From: a virus
Strand: one strand, 5' to 3'
IMG/VR virus record: IMGVR_UViG_3300009502_000042
Span: 1 to 64,000 of that record
DNA length: 64,000 nucleotides
The position numbers and the translations under genes were made by a program. Shown here piece after piece: positions 10,905 to 20,399 of this stretch. The notes below the pieces were generated by a model that saw only the letters and a program-made list of their open reading frames with translations, did not search any database and was not told the DNA's origin. How positions within the stretch are numbered: position 1 is the stretch's first letter; each line of letters starts with the position of its first letter.

Positions 10905-12160
10905 TACTTCAGGTCTATATTGTGTTGATCCTTGTACAGTTTAATCAAGTCAGCGTCAGAAACTCCCGGGTTCTGCGTTCTTGCGGCCTTTAATGACCCA
11001 ACGGTTGGTTCAGAAACCTTCTTTGCCTTTCCCGGGTCCTTCGGGTAATACGCTTGGAGAGAATTATAGTCATCGGTCGACAGGGTTGTTTCGTCAATCT
11101 TAACAGGCTGTTCCTCCTCTTTTGTCTCAACTTTTATGCCCGGGTATTTTTTGGGGTTATCCGCAATATACTGTTGAGTTGCGTCTTTAGGGACCTTGAC
11201 CATCCTTGTTCCATACCATATGCGTTTACCAGTTGATTTATCCTCGACAAATTTAAGCAATTGTGTGTCAGATATTGTACCATCAGCATAGGTTAATGGC
11301 CTTTTTATAAGAACCTGCGGGGTGTAGGTAGTCGTACCATCACTGTTATCAAACTGAGTCCATCCGGTGGATGGTTGAACTTTCCCAAATCCAGCCTTCT
11401 GCTTGATCAACTGCATCCCCATTGTCTCGGTCTGCTGTTTTCTGGTTATATATGTCGATCTGTCAACTCCCCTTTCCTTCCAGTAATTCTGAAGGTCCTT
11501 GTCACTGTCCCATAAATTACCTGCATCCCTCTGAACGTCCCCTTCGTCATAAACACCGTAAGTGTAATCGTATCCACTTCCGTCAGGACGTGGAGTCATT
11601 TTCCCGGTCTTCTGAGCGGCATATTGATTGTCACGGAACCACTCCTTCTCAATTTTCATCGCCTTTTCAGGTGTGTACTGGGTGTCAATAAGGGTCATTG
11701 GGTCAGCGGCCTTTGCAATAGGTGTCTTAGTCGTAACCCAGTCATTCAATGCTGCCTCCGAGGAAGGTGCTAACTCCCCTTTTTTCTTCAATTCAGCAGC
11801 ATACAACATGGCTTGTTTATACCTGTTTACCAGCAACTGACTATCGGTAACCTTGGTGAGAATGGATTTCTTATCCTGCTCAATAGCCGTAAGGTCTTTG
11901 TAGTTTGGGACTGCATTATTTTGCTCGGCCTTCACAAAAACGTCTGCCGCCTTCTGCTTGAAAGTATCGAGGTCTCCAAGTATCTCGTCCCGGTGATTGG
12001 CCTGAGTACCTTCCAGAGAAACGTCCACAAGTTTCATGTACTGGTCAATAATCCCCTGCTGTTGAGCCATCTTTCTTTGACTTATAGCAGAAAGAGACTG
12101 CCCGAGATTCTGAATGGCGGGAGTTATTGTGTCTTGAGGTAAAAACGAGATAGGAGGCAT
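10904..12160 (-). CDS. Probable internal virion (cargo) protein
   Basis: 418 aa, rich in Gln, Lys and Asp, with long helical stretches in residues 1-130 and no membrane segment. It starts MPPISFLPQDT and has no catalytic motif that I recognise. It lies between the hydrophobic 318-aa gene and the giant polyvalent gene, overlapping the latter by one base, so the two are probably translated together. In crAss-like phages the genes after the muzzle encode proteins packed in the capsid or tail; the cargo role is inferred from that position and from composition only. Confidence 0.6.
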   Translation of the reverse strand: MPPISFLPQDTITPAIQNLGQSLSAISQRKMAQQQGIIDQYMKLVDVSLEGTQANHRDEILGDLDTFKQKAADVFVKAEQNNAVPNYKDLTAIEQDKKSILTKVTDSQLLVNRYKQAMLYAAELKKKGELAPSSEAALNDWVTTKTPIAKAADPMTLIDTQYTPEKAMKIEKEWFRDNQYAAQKTGKMTPRPDGSGYDYTYGVYDEGDVQRDAGNLWDSDKDLQNYWKERGVDRSTYITRKQQTETMGMQLIKQKAGFGKVQPSTGWTQFDNSDGTTTYTPQVLIKRPLTYADGTISDTQLLKFVEDKSTGKRIWYGTRMVKVPKDATQQYIADNPKKYPGIKVETKEEEQPVKIDETTLSTDDYNSLQAYYPKDPGKAKKVSEPTVGSLKAARTQNPGVSDADLIKLYKDQHNIDLK

Positions 12161-12171
12161 GTCTTATTTTT

Positions 12172-13128
12172 TTAATAGCTGAATCCAAGTTTCTTGAACA
12201 TGATATTTATGGGGTCAGCAGGATTAGACTTCATGTAATCGAACCAGTCCCCATTTGGGTTAACACTCTTATCGACAGGAGTATTTGGATTTAAGACCGA
12301 ACCCCAAGGAGTGGTAAGTCCTTCTTTAAAAGCTGGTTCTTCTGTAAATGGAGGTGTCGAATACGGTGTCCCGGCTTTTACCGGAGGGATGATCCCGTTT
12401 ATAACCCCATCAAGGCCATAGGACTTTTCCCCGGGGCTTGAAAACATCTGGGGAATCTTCTCGTATCCCGGGGATGAGGATGGGGAATCTTCAAATGTGG
12501 GCACTGCTGGTTTGCTCGGGGTTAACGAGTCAACACTTCCCCCCTGCTGAAAGAACGTGGCTTGTTTCTTCAAAAAGTCTTCTTGGGAATTCAGGCTGCT
12601 AATCATTCCGTAGGTGCTTATTCCAGCCCCTATTCCGGTGTTTATGCTTTGGAGTAAGTCCTTGGTCCCCTGTGCGCTTTGCTCGATAGATGCTAATTTA
12701 ATTTGGTTGTTTTGACCCTGAATAGACACGTCAAGGCCAGCGTTATGTGTGAGTACATTCTCGTAGTTATTTATATTTCCCAGTCTTGCCTTGGTGTCTT
12801 CTATGGCCAATTGATTGTACGCCTCGTCCGTTGCCGACATCGCCCTTGACGCCATGTCTATCATTGATGACGGACTCTGGAGAACATCCTTCATCTGAGA
12901 TATTGTTTGTGACATCATCTGATCGACATTGTCCTTATATCTCTCATATCCCGGCATCCCCATATAAGACATTTCTCTTGCCATCCCCTCCGCTTCTATG
13001 GCCTGTTCAGGCATCGTAGTATTTAGGTCTCCGATCTTACTGGCTGTTTTATCAGACGCAACCTTGCTGAAAACTCCGCTCGCCAAGTTGATCGCCATAG
13101 GGATTAATGATGCTAATAGTCCTATCAT
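12172..13128 (-). CDS. Probable ejection/cargo protein with hydrophobic N-terminus
   Basis: 318 aa. The first 20 residues (MIGLLASLIPMAINLASGVF) form a hydrophobic, possibly membrane-inserting helix. Met- and Gln-rich helices follow to about residue 190, then a Pro/Ser/Gly-rich tail. Podovirus internal virion proteins have this type of layout. It follows the muzzle gene with one base between them and is followed by the 418-aa cargo candidate. No enzyme motif is visible. An ejection role is inferred from position and composition. Confidence 0.55.
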   Translation of the reverse strand: MIGLLASLIPMAINLASGVFSKVASDKTASKIGDLNTTMPEQAIEAEGMAREMSYMGMPGYERYKDNVDQMMSQTISQMKDVLQSPSSMIDMASRAMSATDEAYNQLAIEDTKARLGNINNYENVLTHNAGLDVSIQGQNNQIKLASIEQSAQGTKDLLQSINTGIGAGISTYGMISSLNSQEDFLKKQATFFQQGGSVDSLTPSKPAVPTFEDSPSSSPGYEKIPQMFSSPGEKSYGLDGVINGIIPPVKAGTPYSTPPFTEEPAFKEGLTTPWGSVLNPNTPVDKSVNPNGDWFDYMKSNPADPINIMFKKLGFSY

Positions 13129-13129
13129 T

Positions 13130-16100
13130 TTATTCAGATATTGTACCGTTAATATTTACTCCCATTATAGGTTTTCCATCATCGCTTATAAGCCTTACTC
13201 GTATAGTATGTCCTCTGAGTTTTCTCCCATTAAACAAATCAGACAACGACTCCTTTCCATGAGTATACATATCTCTCAAAAATGACACAACACCAACGCC
13301 TTCTCTGCGTTTAAATGCCGAACTTTTCAACCTGCTTCGCATGTGACTTCCATCCGTAATCACGTACACATCCCCGGTTTCGGGAGACTCCCAGTTTCCA
13401 TACGAAAACACTTCCATAGAATCCCACGACTTAATCTTGTCTGGATTCACGTTAGCAACAACAATAACCTCGCTTTTGTATTGAACTCCATAAAAAATAT
13501 TTGGAGCGTTGTCCATATCTGTAACGCCTATATTGTGACGATACAGCCTACCTCCCTTTGAACTCATAAACACAAGATTACAAGTCCCATATCCATCAGG
13601 AATGAAGGACAAACAAGTTGTCCAAGAATTGGTTGGCTCATGGAACATCAGGGTGGCATTATTAATAGGGTTAATATGGTCAACAAATGTAACAATTAAA
13701 TTCCCATATTCGCTCTCGAATGCTGAATATACATTCACATTGGCAACTCCAGATTTTATTAGGGACCTGCTTTTGTTTCTGAAATACGTTGACATTCCAT
13801 AGTCCCACCCAGACTCACTGTCCTTTCCAACGATCTGACGAACTCCGTTTGTGGACCATCTGCACCATATCCCGCTATACATATCCCAGAAATACGTGTA
13901 ACTTCCAGAGTCCGTTACACTTTCTGGGTTTATGGTCCCAAAGTCTTCTGGATGAATCAACTGTCCCCCAACAACTTTATCTGATAATGCAACAACCTGC
14001 TGACCTCCAATGGTTCCTTGTTTCATTGACACGGCACTCACATATAGGGAGATGGGCTTATTTTGCAACAATGTTCTTAACACTTCTCCGACCTCAATCA
14101 TTTTTGCTATTCTGCCAAATTTATGTGGTAGAATATTAGAGTCACCTGACGAGAAACTATTAAGTTGATTAACTTGAGTGTCCTGAATATACAAACCGGA
14201 ATACCTGTATGCAGTGGGGAAATTCTGGCGTTTCATGTTTCTGTTTTCCACATTTACATTCCCAAGACAAGGCAATTCGCTTTCGTAAAAGTCGGAATAG
14301 TTTGTAGATTCTATTGGGAATGGAACTGGGTTCTGTATGACCCCGGTAAGCCTGTTTCTTACCCACACATCCCCGCCCGAAACGGTAAGTATAGCATCGT
14401 TTAACGACACTCCGTTTACCGTTGTCTGATCGACATCATCCTGCGAAGAATTTGTTGATTGGTGCGCCCTGTAATCGGTATGTGGCTGTGAAATTGGAAT
14501 CCTCGGACCAATGGCATAAAATAAATTATCTTCATTCTCCTTTTTTGGACGGAATATTTCAACAAAAATCTGCTCCTCTGGGCCTATCTTCGCAAGGTCT
14601 TTAAATCCATCTATACTGCCATACTTAAATGCTGGTATGGTAATTTGAAGGGAAAATATATTTTCTACCTTATTTCCCTCTGCCGTCCATATAGTTTCCC
14701 CCTTCTGATTTTCCTCGTATATAGGGATGACCTGCCTCCCCTGCCTTGGGACTTCCTTGTATTCGGCATTAATAATGTCGAAAGAGAGGGTGTCTGGAAA
14801 ATTCTTATAGTAATATAATCCTTGTGTATTTGCCAATTGACTTGTTCTATAATACGCAAATCTTATTTTATCCCCACGCTCCCAGACATATGGTTTTACA
14901 ATACTTTTTTTAAACACCTCATTCATATCCAGAATGTCTGGATTCACCGTAATGTCAAGCGTGTTCATAGTTATTATACCAACAGCGGCAGGAGTTTCTC
15001 TTATGGAATATACCCTAAAATAATCGAAATACGACATGGATAACCTTTTTGAGATAACCACCTGATATGTATCTGCCTCCATCGGGGGAACATGCCCTAT
15101 GGCCATGCGTAACGACACTGCGTCTATTGCCCGATCCCCGGCATCTCCCGGGGGTATGTACAGTCTTGAGTTTTCCGAAAGAACAACCGCTCCCTTTCTG
15201 GAAGGTCCATCATAATATTCAACTCCTGCTTGATACCACGACCTATGCTTTAAAGACGCTTTTCTGGTCGTTCCGACACTTACAGACTCTGTTATTTTAG
15301 GACCATATAGCCCCGGCCAAGGAGTGGCATAATCATTTACGGCAATGGCTATACGATCCCCCGACAGAATCCCTTGTCCCAAAGGGTTCCCGGTAGTCCC
15401 ATTCATATCCCTTGTTGTGTAGTCATTTAACATGGGCATATTATATTTTGAAAATACCGGATACGTCCTGTATTGTAATCGTATCCCATCCACCCAATGG
15501 CTTATAATGTTTGCCGTATAGTCCCCCGGGGAAGACATGTATATCGCTGATATGGTATCTGGGATTATATTCTCGTCAAATGCTGAGAAATACCATAGGC
15601 CACGATCCCTTTGCATCAGGTCCGTTAACCTTACGACTATGCACAAAAACTCTCTGGATAAACTTTCGTCTGGATTATTTATAATTATATCTGCCAGATA
15701 AAAATCATGCGCCTCTTGATAGTCTGCAAATGACAACGCACGAGAAACTGTTGTTAGGGATATTTTTGGATTAACCCTATCAAACCCCTCCCAGTAATCA
15801 TAATAAAGAATCCTATTCTTTTCAATAAGTTCCTGTCCCCTTGCGATCTGCGGTACGTAATCGAACGGGCGAATTGCGTCCTCCTTTGCCAGATTCTGGG
15901 TGACATAATTATTGAAAAACTCGAACACGTACGGGATATCGTTTTCGATCAAAACATTGCCATTCTGGTCGTATTTTTCAATCCTGTAAAACCTCTTCCA
16001 TTCCTGAGTTTCGTTTGTCCTGAAGAACAATTCTATCGCAACTACCTCAATTGACCCAGTATCCAGCGTTATGCGAATCCCGTTTTCCTTACCATCAATG

Positions 16101-17149
16101 TAACTCCCGTCAAACATTTCACTTGTACCCCCTTCAGAAACCCCACTAAAAGCAGACAGCACGGTTGTTTCACGATCATCGTAAATGTATCTATAACAAA
16201 ACTGATAAACATGGTCCCTTAGATTACCCGTCTCTTTGGGCGATCCAGAACCCCAGTATCCGTATGACGGAGGGTATGCCGGGGGGTATTTTATAGCGTC
16301 TAAAACCTGATAATCTATACCGAAATACATTCCGGTCTGAAATATCAAGGAGTACCCGTATTTTGCAAGAGATGTGATGTCGGGACCTTCTCTCCACGGC
16401 CTGTCGGTCACAATGTATTCAAGAGAACCAACGGAGCCTTGGTCCAGTATTTTACCTATACCCGATGTGCGCTTATGCCTGTACCCATATTCACCTCCAT
16501 CCAAAGTCCAAGCAACCATGTATCTTCCGACACTAAAAAGAGACGGGAAGACTCCTATATATGCCGTTTTGCCGTAATGATCATTCTGTCCGGTTACCGA
16601 CTTAGCCTCTCTGCAATAATTATATTCCCATTGCCTGTTTGGATTCCCCATAGCCATGCTAAAAAACTCCCGAGAGAACTTTATGGCCTTGTCTATATTT
16701 ATCTTTCTGGGGGGAGTAAAGTCGTTATCTTTGAACGAAACAAAACCGCCATCCGTCCAATAAAGTAGTCCATCAACCACATCGACATCTGTAATTTTTC
16801 GATCAAGCCTAAAGTTAAGATATCGGTGCTGTAACACACGCTCCAACTTGTTTGCCGCTGGAGTGTATCGAAGTATTTTGTCAAAAGATTTATTGGCATT
16901 GTAAACAAAAAAGAATACAGTGCTTGTTGAAATGTCTTCATGCGATCCATTGTCAACATCTCCGAGGTTGTAAAACGGATTAGGAATCTCTCTCGTGCTT
17001 CCGATAGGCTCAGAGTCTTCAGAATTACTCCCCTCTGTCGTTCCACTGCGAAGATTCAGCTTGTATCGACATTCATTTGACTTCAGGGCACGTTCATCAA
17101 CGTCCTGATTCATTTTATGTGGAATAATTACCTGATTTACCTTAGTCAT
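13130..17149 (-). CDS. Tail nozzle/muzzle protein (T7 gp12-like, crAss muzzle-like)
   Basis: 1339 aa from ATG 17149, chosen because the ATG follows the TGA of the preceding gene directly; a longer frame to 17191 overlaps that gene. Near residues 80-130 it reads NKLERVLQHRYLN then LLYWTDG, followed by PRKINIDKA: the beta-propeller start typical of gp12-like tail tubular proteins of podoviruses. The length is close to that of crAss-like muzzle proteins. It probably forms the distal tail tube that gates DNA exit. No signal peptide or coiled coil is evident. The lysis-type membrane genes lie just upstream and the cargo genes downstream. Confidence 0.75.
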   Translation of the reverse strand: MTKVNQVIIPHKMNQDVDERALKSNECRYKLNLRSGTTEGSNSEDSEPIGSTREIPNPFYNLGDVDNGSHEDISTSTVFFFVYNANKSFDKILRYTPAANKLERVLQHRYLNFRLDRKITDVDVVDGLLYWTDGGFVSFKDNDFTPPRKINIDKAIKFSREFFSMAMGNPNRQWEYNYCREAKSVTGQNDHYGKTAYIGVFPSLFSVGRYMVAWTLDGGEYGYRHKRTSGIGKILDQGSVGSLEYIVTDRPWREGPDITSLAKYGYSLIFQTGMYFGIDYQVLDAIKYPPAYPPSYGYWGSGSPKETGNLRDHVYQFCYRYIYDDRETTVLSAFSGVSEGGTSEMFDGSYIDGKENGIRITLDTGSIEVVAIELFFRTNETQEWKRFYRIEKYDQNGNVLIENDIPYVFEFFNNYVTQNLAKEDAIRPFDYVPQIARGQELIEKNRILYYDYWEGFDRVNPKISLTTVSRALSFADYQEAHDFYLADIIINNPDESLSREFLCIVVRLTDLMQRDRGLWYFSAFDENIIPDTISAIYMSSPGDYTANIISHWVDGIRLQYRTYPVFSKYNMPMLNDYTTRDMNGTTGNPLGQGILSGDRIAIAVNDYATPWPGLYGPKITESVSVGTTRKASLKHRSWYQAGVEYYDGPSRKGAVVLSENSRLYIPPGDAGDRAIDAVSLRMAIGHVPPMEADTYQVVISKRLSMSYFDYFRVYSIRETPAAVGIITMNTLDITVNPDILDMNEVFKKSIVKPYVWERGDKIRFAYYRTSQLANTQGLYYYKNFPDTLSFDIINAEYKEVPRQGRQVIPIYEENQKGETIWTAEGNKVENIFSLQITIPAFKYGSIDGFKDLAKIGPEEQIFVEIFRPKKENEDNLFYAIGPRIPISQPHTDYRAHQSTNSSQDDVDQTTVNGVSLNDAILTVSGGDVWVRNRLTGVIQNPVPFPIESTNYSDFYESELPCLGNVNVENRNMKRQNFPTAYRYSGLYIQDTQVNQLNSFSSGDSNILPHKFGRIAKMIEVGEVLRTLLQNKPISLYVSAVSMKQGTIGGQQVVALSDKVVGGQLIHPEDFGTINPESVTDSGSYTYFWDMYSGIWCRWSTNGVRQIVGKDSESGWDYGMSTYFRNKSRSLIKSGVANVNVYSAFESEYGNLIVTFVDHINPINNATLMFHEPTNSWTTCLSFIPDGYGTCNLVFMSSKGGRLYRHNIGVTDMDNAPNIFYGVQYKSEVIVVANVNPDKIKSWDSMEVFSYGNWESPETGDVYVITDGSHMRSRLKSSAFKRREGVGVVSFLRDMYTHGKESLSDLFNGRKLRGHTIRVRLISDDGKPIMGVNINGTISE

Positions 17150-17150
17150 T

Positions 17151-17741
17151 TCAATGTAAAGTTGCGTAAATAACACCTGCCACACCCACAATCACCCCGG
17201 CAATACCGAGTCGCTTAAATCGTTTAACCTTCTTGGCGTCCTTCTCCGACTGCCCTTGCTGGCTTTTATTTAACAATATTGACCGATCAAACTGCCTCTG
17301 AAGAGCCATGTTCACCGTGTCTTTAAATATGCATTTCCGTTTCAGGTCATCAATAACGGAATCTTTAATACATAATTGAACCTGAAGAATAGGCATCTTC
17401 TCCAGACACTCCTCTCCGTTAAGAAACTGAATCTCCTTAACCACCGTGTCCCTCCCGGGAGGAACCTGTTGGCGAAGACGGTTGTATTTTTCCGTGATCA
17501 ACCGTATCGTTTTCTCCTTTTCAGCGACCCTGTCCTCCCTGTCCTTTACCACCCTGTCAATACTGTCCGACTTTGCCTTGTTTTCTTCGATCAGGAATGC
17601 GTTCACCTTTACAAGAGAGTCTATTGTCACCTTGGCAACAGGAGTCGTCTCAGGGGTCCTTTTACACATCTGTGTCAAAAGAATCCCGATGACAATAAAA
17701 AGACAGGCGGCTAAAATATATCCCCACGGTAGCTTTTTCAT
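17151..17741 (-). CDS. Membrane-anchored coiled-coil protein, possible spanin
   Basis: 196 aa. One N-terminal membrane helix (residues 6-24, ILAACLFIVIGILL), then a long charged coiled coil (about 40-160), then a second short hydrophobic helix at the C-terminus (GIAGVIVGVAGVIYA). One N-terminal anchor plus a periplasm-spanning coiled coil is the plan of inner-membrane spanins; the second C-terminal helix is odd for an i-spanin and would suit a one-piece spanning protein. The neighbour is a two-helix holin-like gene. The lysis role is inferred. Confidence 0.5.
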   Translation of the reverse strand: MKKLPWGYILAACLFIVIGILLTQMCKRTPETTPVAKVTIDSLVKVNAFLIEENKAKSDSIDRVVKDREDRVAEKEKTIRLITEKYNRLRQQVPPGRDTVVKEIQFLNGEECLEKMPILQVQLCIKDSVIDDLKRKCIFKDTVNMALQRQFDRSILLNKSQQGQSEKDAKKVKRFKRLGIAGVIVGVAGVIYATLH

Positions 17742-17751
17742 CTTAACTCAA

Positions 17752-18039
17752 TTAAGCTGCGTCTGTTTTCGTAACCGGAACCTCCGGTACAATAGGGGTG
17801 TCAGGACTGATGTCTTTTGACTCCACGGCTTTCTGATACATCTTTTGGCCTGTGGCAAACCCTGCGATCATTGCGATAAGGGCATAATCCATCTTTCCAT
17901 TCCAGAAGGTTACTGACAGCACCTCAAAGGTGATGAGGGCATACAAAAAAAGCCATCCACTCAGAAAGATCAGTCTGCTTGACGATTGGGTGACCTGTCC
18001 GTTCGGGAGTTGGTCTTCCCAGAATTTAAGTTTTATCAT
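17752..18039 (-). CDS. Small two-helix membrane protein, holin-like
   Basis: 95 aa with two hydrophobic segments (about 22-45 and 52-66) and a charged, Pro-rich C-terminus ending PVTKTDAA. Size and topology fit phage holins. It starts inside the last 14 bases of the preceding gene, so translation is coupled. It is followed by the spanin-like gene. I see no endolysin in the cluster, so the holin call rests on topology and position. Confidence 0.45.
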   Translation of the reverse strand: MIKLKFWEDQLPNGQVTQSSSRLIFLSGWLFLYALITFEVLSVTFWNGKMDYALIAMIAGFATGQKMYQKAVESKDISPDTPIVPEVPVTKTDAA

Positions 18040-18352
18040 GTGCGTGATTTGTTAGTTTGCATTTTTCCTCAATTCTCACCAGCCTTATTTCTATGCTGGT
18101 GACATTGTTTTTAAGTGTAGACACATCTTTGTCGATCCTACACATGGTCGCATCGGTGGTGTCGAAGTGAGTGGTGGAACTTCTGTAATTTGCCGCACAC
18201 TGCTCCCAGTGAGTAGCCGAGTTTATAGCGAGTTCGATTAACTTCTTTTCGTTGGCGTCATATTTCCAAATTGATCTTATCACAAACCATATGGCGATTG
18301 ACCATCCTGCAAGTTGAAATATGTTTAACGCTTGAGGGTTCATCGTTTCCAT
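18026..18352 (-). CDS. Membrane-anchored coiled-coil protein
   Basis: 108 aa with one N-terminal membrane helix (about 10-25, FQLAGWSIAIWFVI) and a helical, charged remainder that ends in a heptad-like stretch (DVSTLKNNVTSIEIRLVRIE). The start shares a base with the stop of the membrane protein before it. A role in lysis or in holding the lysis complex is possible; I do not recognise the family. Confidence 0.5.
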   Translation of the reverse strand: METMNPQALNIFQLAGWSIAIWFVIRSIWKYDANEKKLIELAINSATHWEQCAANYRSSTTHFDTTDATMCRIDKDVSTLKNNVTSIEIRLVRIEEKCKLTNHAHDKT

Positions 18353-18876
18353 TAAGAGCAGTGTACATGAATAATGATTTGCGAGACGAGCATTAATACA
18401 GCTATAATAAACAGATAGAGTCTTGTTGGATAATTAACGCTGAAACGAGACTGGTCAAGGTTAGTTTTCCACGATCTGGGATAATATCCCGGGATGCGCC
18501 TGTTCATCATGGTGTAAAAGGTTGCATCATGGATGAACGGATACGACAGGACGGGAGCCAGAAGAATAGTGATAAACACAATCGCTGAAATCAATGGATG
18601 ATATGAAACCTCTTCGTACTTAAGCAGCACGGTGATCTTTATTCCGATCACAAGCAGGTAAGTCATAACAAGTCGTGTGGTTAGGTAAAGCCATCTTTTC
18701 TCGGATAGTATGGAGTTCATAATACCGTCATAGATATTGTAATCAGGCTTATCCTGATGCTCCTTTGCCTTGGCTGCATAATACGCCTCTTTCCGTCCAT
18801 CCAGAAACCCTTCCATAATCCAGATACAGAAAGCAATTAACGATGCTGAAATTTGATATGCCACGACTATGGTCAT
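18352..18876 (-). CDS. Polytopic membrane protein of unknown function
   Basis: 174 aa from ATG 18876, which overlaps the preceding stop as TAATG; the longer open frame to 18987 would overlap that gene by 112 bases and is less likely. Four hydrophobic helices are visible (near residues 2-22, 63-85, 94-113 and 152-170). It sits between tail-connector genes and the holin/spanin-like genes. Four helices are more than most holins have. Function not recognised. Confidence 0.6.
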   Translation of the reverse strand: MTIVVAYQISASLIAFCIWIMEGFLDGRKEAYYAAKAKEHQDKPDYNIYDGIMNSILSEKRWLYLTTRLVMTYLLVIGIKITVLLKYEEVSYHPLISAIVFITILLAPVLSYPFIHDATFYTMMNRRIPGYYPRSWKTNLDQSRFSVNYPTRLYLFIIAVLMLVSQIIIHVHCS

Positions 18877-19121
18877 TATGAGGTTATAGTAACGAGGTCG
18901 CTCATTATCTGTATGGCCGTTGGCGTAACAGCTACCCCATTGTAAATACTGTAAGCGGAGCAATCCAAGATAGTTAATTGGTCCCACTTCACATAAACCT
19001 TTTCATTCCGTTGTTTCTTAAACCCATAAATGAGTTTTGCCGGGATATGAAGTTCGACACTGCTGGTTAATCCGGTGTGTCTGGTGATCGTTATTCCTGT
19101 TGCACTTACAGTGAGTTCCAT
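18876..19121 (-). CDS. Small beta-rich structural candidate
   Basis: 81 aa from ATG 19121 (MELTVSATGITITRHTG). The open frame to 19247 would overlap the preceding gene by more than 100 bases, so the inner ATG, five bases after that gene's end, is preferred. The sequence is mainly short beta-strand-like segments with no membrane helix. It lies among connector genes and may be a small virion component; no family recognised. Confidence 0.5.
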   Translation of the reverse strand: MELTVSATGITITRHTGLTSSVELHIPAKLIYGFKKQRNEKVYVKWDQLTILDCSAYSIYNGVAVTPTAIQIMSDLVTITS

Positions 19122-19125
19122 ACAT

Positions 19126-19839
19126 TTATGATTTGATTGTTTGTTTGTACCCTTGCCTGATAGCGTCAATAAACTCGTCTGCTGTGAAGGACATATCCAT
19201 TCGCTCATATTCCGCAAGAAGTTCGTAAAATGTTCTCTTAGCTGCAACTACCTTAACTTCAGGCATCTTCACATCGAAACTAAGAAGTGTCCAGTGAAGA
19301 AATGCCCTCATGGTTAAAAGTAGTTGCACCGGGATCAAGGTGTCTCCATCCATGCTTACTCCAGAAGAAATGTATTGAATAACCACCTCACGGCCAACTG
19401 CATCTCCTTTAAATACAATTGCTCTGGCTTTTTTGTCGTAGTTGTAATAAAGGAAGTTCCTTCCACCTGACGATGAAAAAGATGGATACCACGGCTTTTC
19501 GGTGTAAGAAGAAGAGCCGGGGTCCTTAACGTCCTCCCCACATGACATTAATGTGGGGAGGAGAATTTTGTCGTTTTTGGTCAAGGTATAGATTTCCCCA
19601 TGAACAGGAACTCCGATCCTTACATAATCAATATAGTCGCTCGGAACCGCCACGATATTGGTCCTACCAACCGTTGTCCTGAGAGTCTGAAATATCGAGG
19701 TGCTGTTAATATTCAGGTGAGTGTAATTTTCACAAACTACCTGTAATAGTCTGCGAAACATGGCATCACTATAATTACCAGTCACATTCAGATATGAATC
19801 GACAACAGCGGAGATCGGTATTAAGGCTGGACTATCCAT
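19126..19839 (-). CDS. Tail connector/adaptor protein (podovirus gp4/gp11-like)
   Basis: 237 aa. The middle has VAVPSDYIDYVRIGVPVHG followed by LTKNDKILLPT, a pattern I associate with ring or adaptor proteins between portal and nozzle in Bacteroidota podoviruses. The C-terminal third is helical and charged. It is in the run of four small genes between the repeat fibre and the membrane genes. Assignment by motif memory and gene order. Confidence 0.5.
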   Translation of the reverse strand: MDSPALIPISAVVDSYLNVTGNYSDAMFRRLLQVVCENYTHLNINSTSIFQTLRTTVGRTNIVAVPSDYIDYVRIGVPVHGEIYTLTKNDKILLPTLMSCGEDVKDPGSSSYTEKPWYPSFSSSGGRNFLYYNYDKKARAIVFKGDAVGREVVIQYISSGVSMDGDTLIPVQLLLTMRAFLHWTLLSFDVKMPEVKVVAAKRTFYELLAEYERMDMSFTADEFIDAIRQGYKQTIKS

Positions 19840-19847
19840 TTGTATGG

Positions 19848-20399
19848 TTATTCATTAACTTTATTTACTGGCGGTGTGCCATTTATTAACTGATCAACAG
19901 CCGCCCAAAATTTAGCGTCCTGCCCCTTGGGTATATGGACCTGATCCTCATAGTCGAAACGTTCAAAAGGAATAACCAGCGACATCTTAAGTTCCTTAAC
20001 CCCGGGATTCCTTTCCAGTTCGATTCTTTCTTGGGTTAATGAATACCCAATTGTCTTGTCTGTTTTACTGACTACGAGATTATTGAATGCAGGTATGGCC
20101 GATTTCTGAATAGGGACAAATTCCCTACCCTGCCCTTTCATTCGGTTTATTCTTCTCACCCCGGCTCCGTCAGGAAGGACACAGATATCTTGCGGGTATT
20201 CACAATAAAACTGATTAACAGCCTCATCGTACAAAACCGGAACATTCAGGTATTGCTTGGCATGGATATCATAATCCGATCCCATCCCGGTGTCAAATAG
20301 GAGTTGATTATAGACGGTCCCACAATGTCCTTCAATAATCTGAGGAAGGACCTGCGGGTTCTTAGAATGACATTTTTCGATGAGTTCTATCTTGATCAT
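19848..20399 (-). CDS. Probable virion connector protein
   Basis: 183 aa from ATG 20399, which overlaps the previous stop as ATGA; the longer frame to 20420 lies inside the preceding gene. Mixed alpha/beta sequence with YCEYPQDICVLPDGAGVRRI and a hydrophilic end. No membrane segment or enzyme motif. Its place between two connector-like genes suggests a tail or neck protein. Confidence 0.5.
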   Translation of the reverse strand: MIKIELIEKCHSKNPQVLPQIIEGHCGTVYNQLLFDTGMGSDYDIHAKQYLNVPVLYDEAVNQFYCEYPQDICVLPDGAGVRRINRMKGQGREFVPIQKSAIPAFNNLVVSKTDKTIGYSLTQERIELERNPGVKELKMSLVIPFERFDYEDQVHIPKGQDAKFWAAVDQLINGTPPVNKVNE